In this document: in pieces, positions 34,127 through 42,190 of the stretch
Layout: each line of letters opens with the position of its first letter
How positions within the stretch are numbered: position 1 is the first letter of the stretch
Source of the DNA: Pseudomonadota bacterium
GTDB taxonomy: Bacteria; Myxococcota_A; UBA796; GCA-2862545
NCBI GenBank assembly: GCA_002862545.1
Contig: PKDJ01000154.1
Span: 1-46,028 of the forward strand
Direction: 5' to 3'
Length of the DNA stretch: 46,028 nt
Translations under genes and position numbers: made by a program
The notes under the pieces: model-generated
The model's input: only the letters and a program-made list of their open reading frames with translations
What the model was told of the DNA's origin: nothing
Databases searched by the model: none

Positions 34127-35101
34127 ATGAGGATCGGATTCGCCATCACCCGCGCGGGATCGATGGATGTGACGTGGACGACCATTCACCTCGCCGTCGC
34201 CGCGCTCGAGCTGGGCTGGAGCGTGCGCTTCATCGAGCCCTGGGACTTCGAGGTCTCGGCCGACCGCAGGCTCATCGCCAGGGCGCATGCGTTCGAGCCC
34301 GATCAGGGGATCGGCGTCGACGCGATGGTCGAGCTCCTGCGCGGCCGACGGGCCAGCAGGCGCTTCATCAACGTGGGCAAGCTCGACGCCCTCTTGCTGC
34401 GTGCCGCGCCTCTCCGTCCCACGCTGCTGACGCTCGGCACCATGGCGCAGGATCGTGGCGTGCGCGTGGTCAACGATCCTGCAGGACTCCTGCGCGTGAG
34501 CCACAAGGCCTGGCTCGCAAACCAGACCGGAGCCCACATTCCACCCACCGTCGTGACGCGCAGTCGCGCGGCTGCCCAGCTGTTCTTCGAGGGGCAACCC
34601 GACGGCGTCGTCGTCAAGCCCGCGAGAGGAAGCGGCGGTCGAGCGGTCACGAGGGTCTTCCGCCACAAGGCCGTCGACATGGACGAGGCCTTCGACCAAG
34701 CGAGCAAGGCGGGCGACGGCTACGTCGTCGTCCAGCGGTACCTGCGCGCAGCAGGCGAGGGAGAGAAGCGCCTGCTCTGGCTCGATGGCGACCTCATCGG
34801 GGGCTACCTGCGCAGGCGAGCGGTCGGCGAGTTCCGCCACAACCTCAAGCGCGGAGGCATCGCCGAGCCGACCCAGATCACCGCGACCGACCAGCGCGTC
34901 GCGCGCTCGATCACGCCCGCGCTCCAGCGCGCCGGCATTCGATTCGCAGGTCTGGATGTGATAGGCGACAGCCTCGTTGAGGTGAACGCCCTCAACCCTG
35001 GCGGGACGTACCATACCGACCGCTTGAGTGGCACCCGCCTCTCTCGACTCGTCCTCTCCCGCCTAGTCGAGCCCCTTCCTGCCTCTGTGGAGCATCCATG
35101 A
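34127..35101 (+). CDS. Glutathione-synthetase-like ATP-grasp enzyme
   Basis: This 324-residue protein resembles bacterial glutathione synthetases of the ATP-grasp superfamily: an N-terminal Rossmann-like half ('MRIGFAITRAGSMDVTWTT'), an ATP-binding segment 'GVVVKPARGSGGRAV', 'EFRHNLKRGG', and the metal-binding 'EVNALNPGG'. The enzyme would join a carboxylate to an amine or thiol with ATP. Whether it makes glutathione is uncertain: no gamma-glutamylcysteine synthetase is near, and a pentapeptide-repeat gene is coupled to it by an ATGA overlap. It could be gshB or a peptide-modifying relative. Confidence 0.82.
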   Translation: MRIGFAITRAGSMDVTWTTIHLAVAALELGWSVRFIEPWDFEVSADRRLIARAHAFEPDQGIGVDAMVELLRGRRASRRFINVGKLDALLLRAAPLRPTLLTLGTMAQDRGVRVVNDPAGLLRVSHKAWLANQTGAHIPPTVVTRSRAAAQLFFEGQPDGVVVKPARGSGGRAVTRVFRHKAVDMDEAFDQASKAGDGYVVVQRYLRAAGEGEKRLLWLDGDLIGGYLRRRAVGEFRHNLKRGGIAEPTQITATDQRVARSITPALQRAGIRFAGLDVIGDSLVEVNALNPGGTYHTDRLSGTRLSRLVLSRLVEPLPASVEHP

Positions 35102-35505
35102 GCTCGCCGCGGCCGTTGAGCAAGAAGCAGATCCTCGATCACATCACCCGTGGTGAGTCGCTTGCAGGCCGAGACCTGCGTGGCAACGACCTGTCGGGCG
35201 TCTCCTTCGACGGAGCCGACCTCACCGCGGCCAAGCTCGCCGAGTGCAACCTGTCGCGGGCCTCGTTTCGTGGCTGCAAGCTCGTGGCAGCGTCGCTGTG
35301 GCACTCCGAGTGCAAGGATGCCTGCTTCGACGGTGCCGACCTCGAGGATGCCGACCTCGACTTCACCAACCTCGACGGCGCCACGTTCCACCGCGCCAAG
35401 GTCAAGAAGGCGATCTTCCCCTTCCACCGCCTGAGCCTCGACCAGGTGCTGACCAGCGTCCGTACCGGTGAGAAGGTGCGGATGGAGAGCCGCAGCCGAG
35501 ACTGA
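35098..35505 (+). CDS. Pentapeptide-repeat protein
   Basis: Of 135 residues, ~20-105 are pentapeptide repeats of the A(D/N)Lxx type ('GADLTAAKLAECNLSRASF', 'GADLEDADLDFTNLDGATF'), predicting a right-handed quadrilateral beta-helix of about four coils. No signal peptide is present, so it is cytoplasmic. Such proteins include DNA-gyrase protectors and many of unknown role. The start overlaps the ATP-grasp stop by four bases, suggesting a joint function. Confidence 0.88.
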   Translation: MSSPRPLSKKQILDHITRGESLAGRDLRGNDLSGVSFDGADLTAAKLAECNLSRASFRGCKLVAASLWHSECKDACFDGADLEDADLDFTNLDGATFHRAKVKKAIFPFHRLSLDQVLTSVRTGEKVRMESRSRD

Positions 35506-35568
35506 CGCAGCCGCGGGGAACCTTTCTCGCGCCGCGATGTCCAGCCTCTCGGAGGGCGCTTCCCAGAC

Positions 35569-36192
35569 ATGGTCCTGTTCCTCGCCATGGCCCTCGGGCC
35601 CTCGGACGACGAGCTGGTGCGCCGCTTCAAGGACGGTGACCGGCACGCCTACTCCGAGATCGTGCGGCGCTACCAAGACCGGGTCTTCACCCAGTGCCTG
35701 CGCTGGCTAGGAGACCGCCAGGTCGCAGAGGAGGTCGCCCAAGACGTCTTCATCGCCCTGTTTCGCTCGCTACCCAAGTTCCGTGGTGACTCTCGCCTGT
35801 CGACCTGGATCTTCCGTGTGGTCACCAACCACTGCAAGAACCGGCGTCTCTACCGGCGACGTCGAGCACACGGACGCCACGAGCCCCTCGAGGGCACCCG
35901 CGCAGCCGAAGACGATGAGGCTCCCGCGAGGCAGCTGGCAGCCGACGGGCCTGGCACAGACGCCTCCGTGCAGCGCTCCGAGGCCGAGCAGCTCGTGCAC
36001 GACAGCCTCGCGCAGCTCGACGACGAGCAGCGAGAGATCATCCTGATGCGCGACGTGCAGGATCTGTCATACCAGGAGATCGGAGAGATCCTCGACCTGC
36101 CCAGGGGTACAGTCAAGAGCCGGATCCACCGCGCTCGGGCACAGCTGACCGCCGTGCTGTCCCGTCGCATCAGCAAGGAGGACGTGATCTGA
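35569..36192 (+). CDS. ECF-type RNA polymerase sigma factor
   Basis: The 207-residue protein has sigma region 2 ('RHAYSEIVRRYQDRVFTQCL', 'VAQDVFIALFRSL', 'FRGDSRLSTWIFRVVTNHC') and region 4 ('LDDEQREIILMRDVQDLSYQ', 'LDLPRGTVKSRIHRARAQL') with no region 1 or 3, as in the ECF/RpoE group. It starts at 35569, or possibly at the ATG at 35587. The next gene, one base away, encodes its probable anti-sigma factor. The signal and regulon are unknown. Confidence 0.93.
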   Translation: MVLFLAMALGPSDDELVRRFKDGDRHAYSEIVRRYQDRVFTQCLRWLGDRQVAEEVAQDVFIALFRSLPKFRGDSRLSTWIFRVVTNHCKNRRLYRRRRAHGRHEPLEGTRAAEDDEAPARQLAADGPGTDASVQRSEAEQLVHDSLAQLDDEQREIILMRDVQDLSYQEIGEILDLPRGTVKSRIHRARAQLTAVLSRRISKEDVI

Positions 36193-36193
36193 C

Positions 36194-37153
36194 GTGAGCA
36201 CTGGCTTCGCCGATGAGCGGCTCTCCGCCTACGTGGACGGAGAGCTCGACGCCGCCGAGAGGAAGCGCCTCGAGCTCGAGCTCGAGCGCGACCCCGAGCT
36301 GCGTGCCGAGGTCGAGGCGCTCCAGGCCACGCAGTCGCTCCTGCAGCGCCACGGTCCTGCCGTGGCCCCCACCGACTTTCGCGTCCGCGTGCTCGAGGCC
36401 GTGGCGGACGAGCCCGTCTCGGCTCCATGGTGGGCCTGGCTCCGCCGACCCTTCGGCCTGCCCAGCGAGGGCCTGCTGGTCGCCGCGGTGGCCGTCGCCG
36501 TCTTGTGGGTGGCCATTCCCGAGCCGCCCGCTCCCGTCGCGGAGAGCACCGACCTCGGCGCCGCTCGACTCGACTGGGAGACCAAGAAGGCACCGCCCTC
36601 GCCGGACGACGCCGGCCTAGCCGACGAGGCCCCAGCGGTCGCTGAGGAAGCCGAGCCCGCCCCGGTGACGCCGCGCCCCAAGGCACCCCTCGCCACGAAG
36701 AAGATGGAGAGGCTGCCCACGAAGAGCGCCGAGGCCACCAAGGTGCTGCCCGAGCCCCCGAAGCAGGCTCCAGCAGGCACAGCGGATGCCGCCGAGCCCA
36801 AGAAGCTCGTGGGTGGACATCGCTTCCGCATCGAGACCTCCGAGCCCGATGCCCAGTTCGTGCTGCAGCGCATCGCCGCGCAGTACCAGAGCGTCGCCAC
36901 CACCCTCCAGGGCGAGCGCCTCGCGGGGACGGAGTTCGCGAATGGAGGCGACCTGCAGGTGGTTGTCCAGCTCCCCCACAGCGCCCTGAGCAACTTCGAG
37001 GAAGATCTCGCAGAGCTCGGAGTCGTCTCCACCGAGTTCGACAAGTCGCTCTTCAACACGAGCACCATCCCCGTGACCATCCACCTTCAGCTCGACACGA
37101 AGCCGACGAGCCGAGGCCGGAAGCCCGGAGTGGACGAGGCCGCCGTCGAGTAG
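36194..37153 (+). CDS. Membrane anti-sigma factor
   Basis: A GTG start one base after the sigma gene's stop gives 319 residues. The N-terminal ~75 residues ('DERLSAYVDGELDAAERKRL') match the anti-sigma domain of the zinc-finger family, but the zinc ligands (HxxxCxxC) are absent, so this is a zincless variant. One transmembrane helix spans ~91-108. A Pro/Ala/Lys-rich linker (~115-210) and an extracytoplasmic domain (~215-305; 'RIETSEPDAQFVLQRIAAQY') follow. The architecture fits a transmembrane sensor that holds the sigma factor until an envelope signal arrives. Confidence 0.85.
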   Translation: MSTGFADERLSAYVDGELDAAERKRLELELERDPELRAEVEALQATQSLLQRHGPAVAPTDFRVRVLEAVADEPVSAPWWAWLRRPFGLPSEGLLVAAVAVAVLWVAIPEPPAPVAESTDLGAARLDWETKKAPPSPDDAGLADEAPAVAEEAEPAPVTPRPKAPLATKKMERLPTKSAEATKVLPEPPKQAPAGTADAAEPKKLVGGHRFRIETSEPDAQFVLQRIAAQYQSVATTLQGERLAGTEFANGGDLQVVVQLPHSALSNFEEDLAELGVVSTEFDKSLFNTSTIPVTIHLQLDTKPTSRGRKPGVDEAAVE

Positions 37154-37245
37154 CGCGGCCGGCGGAACCCCCTCGAATCTCCACTGTCAGATTGTCTGCA
37201 GGACACCGCTGGCAGGTGGACTAGACTCAGTGAGGTGGGGGGCCG

Positions 37246-38595
37246 ATGGTCGCGTTGTTCGGGGCGCTCGCACTTGCTGCACCCGAGTTCGTTGCAGACG
37301 ACCCCGGAGACACAGCCGTCGCCCGGCTGGCCTGGGACGCCGCCGTCGAGTGCACGGGCTGGGAGCCACCACACCGACCGACGGTGCCCATCGAGCGAGG
37401 CTACGTGCCCGGCGGCTACCTCGGTCGGGCGCTTCACGACGGGGGCCTCTCCCTGATCGAGCTGTCGGTGGACAGCGAGCGGGCGGACGAGGTCATCGTC
37501 CACGAGGTGGCCCACGCCTGGGTCTCCGACGGACCGACAGCACTCGCCGAGGGCCGAGCTGAGCTCCTGGCAGACTGCATGACGCGACGTCGACCAGGAC
37601 TGGCGCCGCTGCAGTGGGATGACGGGCGAGACGTCCTGGCGATGCCCCGGCTCCAGAGCTGGACGACGGGCCACGAGCATGAGCCGCTGGTCCTGGGTGA
37701 CGCGCGAACAGACGCCTACATCGGCGCAGCCCGGTTCGTGCGGACCGCAGCTGAGGTGGTCGACCCGAGGCTGCTGTGGTCTCCCGAGGGGCTCGACTGG
37801 AGCGGGCTCGAGACCCTCCTCAGCGCAGCAGGCGAGCGTGGCGAGGCCCTCCTCGCGCTGCTCGAGGCCGACGTGCAGACCCAGCGACACGAGCTCTCGG
37901 ACCACGACCGCGACGGCCGACCCGCAGTCTCCGAGCGCCTGCACCAGACCGATCCCACGCGCTGGGACAGCGATGGAGACGGCTGGTGGGACGGCGCGCG
38001 TCCTCCGGCAGGGGCGGTCCCCGTGGCACTCGACGGCTCGCCGATCTGTCTGGGCGTGGGGGCCGGAGACACGCCAGCACGCGCACGCATCGTCACGGGC
38101 GGCGACCTGCGCGGGGTTCCCCTGCCGGGCGTCCGCCCCCTCGGAGACGTCGCAGACGACGGCAGCATCCTCCTCGATCCGGGACAGCCCCTGGTGGCCC
38201 GCTGGGCGCTTCCCACCAATGACGTGAGCGGCGGACTCTGGGTGTCGGCTGCCGGCGAGCTCGAGGCCTCGTCAGCCTGCCAGACCACGGCCCACGCGAC
38301 GGTCTGGTCGCTCGACGGTCGTCACTCCAGCCTCGTCGCAGTGCTCACCGAGGCCATCGACGAGGCCGCCGAGACAGCGGCCCATGTCTGGGGCCCAGCC
38401 ACAGGCCGCATCGCCGTGGCCCTGGGAGGCAAGACCTCGACGGTGCGCGACGGCGTCGTACACCTCTCCGAGCGCGATCTCGATGACCCCGAGGCCGCCG
38501 CCCGCCTGGCGGTCGCCGTGCATCGTGCCTGGACCATGGGAGAGCCAGACTGGCGAGCCGCGACCGGCATGGCACACATGCTCGCAGCACGCTGA
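37246..38595 (+). CDS. Exported HExxH metalloprotease-like protein with Ca-binding loops
   Basis: The ATG at 37246 follows GGTGGGGGG and opens a short signal peptide ('GALALAAPE'); 449 residues result. HEVAH (86-90) and a downstream AEGRAE (Glu102, Glu106) match a gluzincin zinc site with the third ligand ~12-16 residues on. Residues ~218-250 hold two Asp-rich loops ('DHDRDGR', 'DSDGDGWWDG') of the thrombospondin type 3/EF-hand-like kind, likely binding calcium. The C-terminal ~190 residues are unfamiliar. Peptidase activity is inferred from the motif. The gene follows the sigma/anti-sigma pair by 92 bases and could be under its control. Confidence 0.72.
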   Translation: MVALFGALALAAPEFVADDPGDTAVARLAWDAAVECTGWEPPHRPTVPIERGYVPGGYLGRALHDGGLSLIELSVDSERADEVIVHEVAHAWVSDGPTALAEGRAELLADCMTRRRPGLAPLQWDDGRDVLAMPRLQSWTTGHEHEPLVLGDARTDAYIGAARFVRTAAEVVDPRLLWSPEGLDWSGLETLLSAAGERGEALLALLEADVQTQRHELSDHDRDGRPAVSERLHQTDPTRWDSDGDGWWDGARPPAGAVPVALDGSPICLGVGAGDTPARARIVTGGDLRGVPLPGVRPLGDVADDGSILLDPGQPLVARWALPTNDVSGGLWVSAAGELEASSACQTTAHATVWSLDGRHSSLVAVLTEAIDEAAETAAHVWGPATGRIAVALGGKTSTVRDGVVHLSERDLDDPEAAARLAVAVHRAWTMGEPDWRAATGMAHMLAAR

Positions 38596-38671
38596 TCCGC
38601 CTCGGACGACTGCCAAGACGGTGGGAGACACTCTCCCTCCTCGATACCGGGGCCGCAGTCGGGAGGTGGAC

Positions 38672-39550
38672 GTGCTGTGGATGTGCGCTGCGGTCGCAGT
38701 CGCGAGCGCGACCGAGGTCGAGCAGGAGTGGGGCGCCGCGCTCGCCGAGTCCCTCGTCGAGTACACCTCACACGCCGAGCGCACGGCGCGCCTGACCCGC
38801 GAGCTCGGCGAGCGGACAGCCGATCCCGATGCGGCCGACCGCATCGGCAACGCCCTCGCCGTGCTCACGGCCCTCGATGCCCAGGGGGTGACCGACCCGT
38901 CGAGGCTGGGCACCTACCTGAAGCCAGCGCTCCACGTCGATCCGAGCCTCCGTGCCGAGGCCGCGACCGCCGCCCGCACGCTGCTCCCACCGCCGGCTGT
39001 CCCCGAGACCGAGATCGAGCCCGACGAGATCACCTTCGGCTCGGCGGTCGCAGATGTCGAGGTCGTCGAGACCTCGCCCGAGGCCGACGAGGCCATCCTC
39101 ACCGAGGGCCTCACAGAGTACCGACTCCGCGCACTCGTCCGCCTCGAGGGCGACCCCTGGCAGGTCGAGGACGGCTCCGGCCGAGTGTTCTCACCTGTCG
39201 GATTTGCTGAGCGGGTCGGGGACTGGGGCGGACTCGAGCGCATCGAGCAGAGGAAGACACGAGGTCTGTCCACCGGTCTCGGTCTCCTGGCCGGCGGTGC
39301 TCTCGTGATCGGCACCGGCATCAGCATCGCGACTCTCGGCGACCCCTCCCGCGGTCAGGCTCTGGCGGGCGTCAGCGTCTCCGTCGCAGGGGCCGGACTG
39401 GCCGGTGGAGGAGCAGGCGTGCTTGGGCTGAGCATCGGGCGCAGCAAGAGCCTGGCTCGGAGCTACACGCCCGAAGAGGCCGACCGATGGATCGAGACCC
39501 ACAACGACGCCCTGCAGAGCGAGCTGCTCCTTGAGGATGACGCGCTCTAG
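38672..39550 (+). CDS. Envelope protein with two hydrophobic helices, unknown function
   Basis: The start chosen is GTG at 38672, five bases after GGGAGG, giving a short signal-like N-terminus ('LWMCAAVAVASA') and 292 residues. GTG 38666 and ATG 38681 are alternatives. The middle is acidic and helical, with a small beta segment ('EYRLRALVRLEGDPWQVEDG'). Two Gly/Ala-rich hydrophobic helices lie at ~199-222 and ~228-252, followed by a short charged tail. I do not recognise the family. It lies in line between the metalloprotease-like gene and a lipoprotein gene. Confidence 0.6.
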   Translation: MLWMCAAVAVASATEVEQEWGAALAESLVEYTSHAERTARLTRELGERTADPDAADRIGNALAVLTALDAQGVTDPSRLGTYLKPALHVDPSLRAEAATAARTLLPPPAVPETEIEPDEITFGSAVADVEVVETSPEADEAILTEGLTEYRLRALVRLEGDPWQVEDGSGRVFSPVGFAERVGDWGGLERIEQRKTRGLSTGLGLLAGGALVIGTGISIATLGDPSRGQALAGVSVSVAGAGLAGGGAGVLGLSIGRSKSLARSYTPEEADRWIETHNDALQSELLLEDDAL

Positions 39551-39658
39551 CGCGGGGCGGGCCTCGAGCATCCACAGGCGCAGCCCTTCTGTCAGGAGTC
39601 TGACGGACGCTTCTCTTCTCCGCGATCACCACCTACCTCCGCTCGCGGAGGCCCCGAC

Positions 39659-40162
39659 ATGGATCGCTCGCTGCCGCTCGCTCTCGCTACCGTCCTTCTC
39701 GCCGCCTGTGGCCAGCCCCTCGAGCTGCCTTCTCAGGTTGTCGATGCAGCCGGCGAGACCGCGCTAGAGCGCCTCGAGGAGCCGTGCCCGACCTGGTGCA
39801 CGCTCGAGCCTGGACTCCGGGTCAAGACCACGGTCGCCGGTGACGTGATCGCCTACGAGGTCGTCCAGCAGTCCGCCGACTGGAGCATGGTCCTGGGTGA
39901 GGCCAAGGCCAAGTGGGGCTCACCGTCATCCATGTTCAAGGTCGGTCCTCCCGAGAGTGGCCCGATCGACACCGCCTGGTTCGAGGCACGCGACACGCTC
40001 CATCGCGAGCACCTCGGCCGCGCCCATGAGCTGCTCGGCCGAGGCGACCCCCGCGAGACGACGCGCGTCGCCGTCTGGCGGCAGGCGAACACGCTCGTCC
40101 AGGTGGCCGACGACGGCGTCGACCTGCGCGCTACCTGGGTGAACGTCGACCTCCTCGACTGA
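39659..40162 (+). CDS. Small lipoprotein, unknown function
   Basis: The 167-residue protein starts at ATG 39659 after GCGGAGG and has a lipobox LAAC. A Cys pair (CPTWC) lies near residue 43. The remainder is an alpha/beta domain with no family I recognise. It is convergent with the DDAH-type gene, 12 bases apart. The 108 bases upstream show no clear promoter. Confidence 0.7.
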   Translation: MDRSLPLALATVLLAACGQPLELPSQVVDAAGETALERLEEPCPTWCTLEPGLRVKTTVAGDVIAYEVVQQSADWSMVLGEAKAKWGSPSSMFKVGPPESGPIDTAWFEARDTLHREHLGRAHELLGRGDPRETTRVAVWRQANTLVQVADDGVDLRATWVNVDLLD

Positions 40163-40174
40163 GTGCGCGAGGCC

Positions 40175-41014
40175 TCAGGGCAGCATCATCGTCATGCAGA
40201 AGACGCTGCCGCCGCTCTTCATGAACTCTGACGTGTCGAGCTCGATCAGCGTGAAGCCGGCCTCACGCACCCGCGCCACCGTGACGGGGTTGCCCTGCTG
40301 CACGACGAAGTGGCGACCATCCGGACAGTTCCCGTTGGCCGCGAAGTTCATCGCCTCGTCGTAGGGCACGCGAATCGCCTGCGGGAAGGCCGCCCGCAGC
40401 AGGGCGAGTCCCTGCTCCGTGAAGGCCTCCTCCACCACCAGAGCCGTGACCTCGTCGAGCGGACAGAGGCACGTGTCGAGGTGGTCGAAGTTCGGGTCGA
40501 CCAGCTCGAGGGCGACCACCGGCACCTGAAGGAGGTCGGACAAGACGCCCAGTGCAGGCCGCTGCGTGCGGTAGCCGAACCCACAGTGGATCAGCTCCCG
40601 GCCAGGATGCCAGCGCGCATCGCCCTTCGCCTCGAAGGCGTGGTCGTCCCCGAGTCCGATGGTGACGGCCTGCCTCTGGGACTCGTACCAGGTCGCCAGG
40701 ATCTCGACTTCGGGCTGCCGCATGGGCGAGCGCATGTTCGACCGGACGACGACCCAGCGACCATCCGGCAGCTTGGCGGGAAAGGACTGGTTGGCGACGA
40801 ACACCAGGTCGGGCAGCCCCTCGACCGGCGCCACCACGTGCACCAGGTAGCCGAGCCCCCGGTAGGTGTCGGCGATCGCTCGCCACTGGCTCCGCGCGAG
40901 CGGGCGATCGATGTTTCCGACCTGCCCCTGCATGTGCGGATTGATCACATAGGTGACGTCGAAGTGCGCCGGATCGGCCAGGAGAACACTCTCCCACGGC
41001 GCCTGCGGCCTCAC
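40175..41014 (-). CDS. Amidinotransferase-fold hydrolase (dimethylargininase/arginine-deiminase type)
   Basis: The 279-residue protein has the guanidino-modifying fold: 'ANQSFPAKLPDG', 'FEAKGDARWHPG' with the substrate-binding acidic residues, the catalytic His in 'FDHLDTCLCPL', and the nucleophilic Cys in 'SGGSVFCMTMML' near the C-terminus. Dimethylargininases and arginine deiminases of this fold hydrolyse (methyl)arginine to citrulline. The start is a GTG at 41014 without a good ribosome site; the frame stays open upstream and the sequence 'AIDTV' just before it looks plausible, so the N-terminus may be longer. The substrate cannot be set by eye. Confidence 0.85.
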   Translation of the reverse strand: MRPQAPWESVLLADPAHFDVTYVINPHMQGQVGNIDRPLARSQWRAIADTYRGLGYLVHVVAPVEGLPDLVFVANQSFPAKLPDGRWVVVRSNMRSPMRQPEVEILATWYESQRQAVTIGLGDDHAFEAKGDARWHPGRELIHCGFGYRTQRPALGVLSDLLQVPVVALELVDPNFDHLDTCLCPLDEVTALVVEEAFTEQGLALLRAAFPQAIRVPYDEAMNFAANGNCPDGRHFVVQQGNPVTVARVREAGFTLIELDTSEFMKSGGSVFCMTMMLP

Positions 41015-41169
41015 CGTGTCGATGGCCGGTAGCTGCGAGACATCATCGATCCCCCCGGCCCATGCCGGGGCAGCACCCCGAGCGAGCGGCCCTCTGACGG
41101 CAGCATTTGGTCCTCCACGAACGAACAGCGCCAGGTATCACAGACGCGCTGCTCCCTCGGTCAGACCGC

Positions 41170-42144
41170 TCAGAGCTCGTCAGCGAGTGCGGGGTCGTCT
41201 TCGTAGCTGTCGCCCGCCGTGATGGGGGTCTCGGCCTCGACGCCGGCCCGGTAGCGCACCGCATAGATCACCACTCCGATGGCGACCGCAGCCAGTCCGA
41301 TGGCCTGCGACGTCGTCAGGCCGATGGTGGTCGCCTCACCGAGCTCCGCACCGGCCTTCGACATGCCCGGCAGCCAGGCGGCCACGCTCTCGGAGACCTC
41401 CCAGGAGACCGCGACGCCACGATGGTCGGCCCGGTAGGCCTCCACAGCACTCCGGAACCAGGGCTCGATCAACAGAGTGATCGCTGCGATCTGTCCGTCG
41501 AAGCGACGCTTCTCCCACGCGAGCGACAACAGCAACGCCAGCGTGATCAGGTACCCCGCGGCCCACACCTGGGTCGGGTAGAGCGGCGTGTCGTGCAGGC
41601 GCCCCACGCCTCCGTAGAACTCGAGCGTCAGGTAGGGAGAGACACCGGAGAGCCAGGCCTGCCCGCCCGTGAAGGCCTCTGGGAAGAGACCGGTCGGGTC
41701 TGCCCCGATGGGCGCCACGTCGCCGTGACAGCAGCCCGCGAAGAAGCAGCCGAGCCGCCCGACGCCCATGCCCAGCACGACGGCAGGAGCGGCGATGTCG
41801 GCGAGCTTCCACACGTGGATTCCCTGCGCCTGCGCGACCGCCCAGACCGCAAGAATGCCACCGATGATGCCTCCATAGACCGCGAAGCCCGAGAAGGAGA
41901 ACAGCGTCAGCGGATCGGCGAAGAAGCGCGCTGGCTCCACCGCGAGCGAGTACAGGATCCGCCCACCGGAGAGGCCCCCGACCGCCGCAGCCACGTAGAT
42001 GCCGATCAGGCGGTACGGGTGCAGGCCGATGCGGAGCGCTCGCACGTGCACGAGGAGGAACGCCGAGCAGAACGCAGCGAGGATGAACAAGCCGTACGTA
42101 TGAACGCCGGCACCGTTCCCGAGATCGACGAGTGTAGGCCACAT
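41170..42144 (-). CDS. lgt: Prolipoprotein diacylglyceryl transferase
   Basis: The 324-residue, multi-helix membrane protein transfers diacylglycerol from phosphatidylglycerol to the lipobox Cys of prolipoproteins. It shows 'FSGFAVYGGIIGG', the signature helix 'GMGVGRLGCFFAGCCHG' (the GCC form rather than enterobacterial GRxGNFxN), and 'LYPTQVW'. Helices are spread over ~10-235 with one more near 275-292; the tail is acidic. At least seven lipoproteins are encoded in this window. The ~60-residue C-terminal extension beyond the core is longer than usual. Confidence 0.92.
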   Translation of the reverse strand: MWPTLVDLGNGAGVHTYGLFILAAFCSAFLLVHVRALRIGLHPYRLIGIYVAAAVGGLSGGRILYSLAVEPARFFADPLTLFSFSGFAVYGGIIGGILAVWAVAQAQGIHVWKLADIAAPAVVLGMGVGRLGCFFAGCCHGDVAPIGADPTGLFPEAFTGGQAWLSGVSPYLTLEFYGGVGRLHDTPLYPTQVWAAGYLITLALLLSLAWEKRRFDGQIAAITLLIEPWFRSAVEAYRADHRGVAVSWEVSESVAAWLPGMSKAGAELGEATTIGLTTSQAIGLAAVAIGVVIYAVRYRAGVEAETPITAGDSYEDDPALADEL

Positions 42145-42190
42145 GTGGTCCTGCTATGCGGACAGCCGGCTCTCCGCCCGTCGACGTGCG

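Noticed and set aside
33062-35014. A longer gpsA starting far upstream (650 codons)
   Set aside because: The extra N-terminus is antisense to the ATP-grasp gene, and the Rossmann motif begins directly after the ATG at 34057, which has a good ribosome site.
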